Part shown: piece by piece, positions 5,164-5,223 of the stretch
Layout of the letters: each line of letters opens with the position of its first letter
Position numbering within the stretch: position 1 is the first letter of the stretch
Assembly: GCA_015491205.1 (NCBI GenBank)
Contig: WFWI01000050.1
Location: 1 to 5,223, forward strand
DNA length: 5,223 nucleotides
Reading direction: 5' to 3'
Source: Candidatus Microgenomates bacterium
GTDB lineage: Bacteria > Patescibacteriota > Microgenomatia > UBA1406 > GWC2-37-13
Program-made: the position numbers and the translations under genes
The notes under the pieces: model-generated
What the model saw: the letters and a program-made list of their open reading frames with translations, nothing else
The model's database searches: none
What the model was told of the DNA's origin: nothing

Positions 5164-5223
5164 TTTTACTTATAATTTTGTGCTTAATTTCAATCCTACC
5201 ATTATTATCCCAGAATACAACAC
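5144..5223 (-). CDS. Possible C-terminal fragment of an unidentified upstream gene
   Basis: One minus-strand frame is open from the window edge to a TAA at 5144-5146 and gives about 25 residues, VVFWDNNGRIEIKHKIIS followed by KILNPKL. The mix of charged and hydrophobic residues looks like a real protein end, but the stretch is too short to recognise a family or to exclude chance. If real, its last six residues (ILNPKL) and its stop codon come from a seven-base repeat array, and nearly the same peptide (ILNPKS) occurs inside LeuRS at 275-280. The gene would end 126 bases before the RRM start codon. A second frame is also open for 17 codons to a TAA but looks less protein-like. Confidence 0.35.
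   Translation of the reverse strand, partial: VVFWDNNGRIEIKHKIISKILNPKL

Noticed and set aside
5171..5176. Perfect TATAAT on the plus strand near the right edge
   Set aside because: There is no convincing -35 at 16-18 bases upstream (the region is heptamer repeat) and no plus-strand gene in the remaining 47 bases. AT-rich sequence makes this match likely by chance.
5163..5193. Possible RRM promoter on the minus strand: TTGAAA, 19-base spacer, TAAAAT
   Set aside because: The spacer is long, the -10 overlaps repeat sequence, and the stretch may be coding. It is the best candidate upstream of the RRM gene but too weak to list as a feature.
1..5223. tRNA or rRNA genes
   Set aside because: The two intergenic gaps are filled by repeats and regulatory sequence, and no cloverleaf or rRNA-like stretch was seen on either strand.

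Overview
The window reads almost entirely on the minus strand and looks like part of a compact, AT-rich bacterial genome. The leucyl-tRNA synthetase sequence style, overlapping genes, a type IV prepilin peptidase gene and abundant seven-base repeats suggest an uncultivated Patescibacteria/CPR-type organism (for example Microgenomates or a relative). That placement is inference. TGA is the stop of leuS, the M16 peptidase gene and the RRM gene, so there is no sign of a recoded TGA.

Layout in the direction of transcription (high to low coordinates): (1) 5144-5223, a possible C-terminal fragment of an unidentified gene entering from the right edge. (2) 5018-5143, an intergenic stretch made largely of seven-base repeats arranged as a long imperfect inverted repeat. 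(3) 4769-5017, a complete 82-residue single-RRM RNA-binding protein with a strong Shine-Dalgarno sequence. (4) 4505-4768, a 264-base gap holding four copies of a 13-base palindrome, a plus-strand promoter-like sequence and a terminator-like hairpin (together a candidate ~70-nt RNA), and the likely leuS promoter. (5) 1850-4504, leuS. (6) 588-1853, a single-chain M16 zinc peptidase. (7) 1-591, a type IV prepilin peptidase cut by the left edge.

leuS, the M16 gene and the prepilin peptidase gene are joined by 4-base start/stop overlaps (ATGA, then TTGA), so they are probably one translationally coupled operon driven from just upstream of leuS. The predicted start site lies about 3 bases before the leuS ATG and no Shine-Dalgarno is visible, so leuS may be leaderless. 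The operon combines tRNA charging with a peptidase and the pilin-processing enzyme; I see no direct biochemical link among them.

The most interesting signal is the seven-base repeat. Arrays of related (C/T)AAANNN heptamers lie between genes, inside leuS at four variable loops where they stay in frame and encode Lys/Ser/Asn/Gln-rich peptides, and at the end of the putative upstream gene where one repeat would supply the stop codon. In one leuS array, exactly the two units whose phase would place TAA in frame have lost the T.
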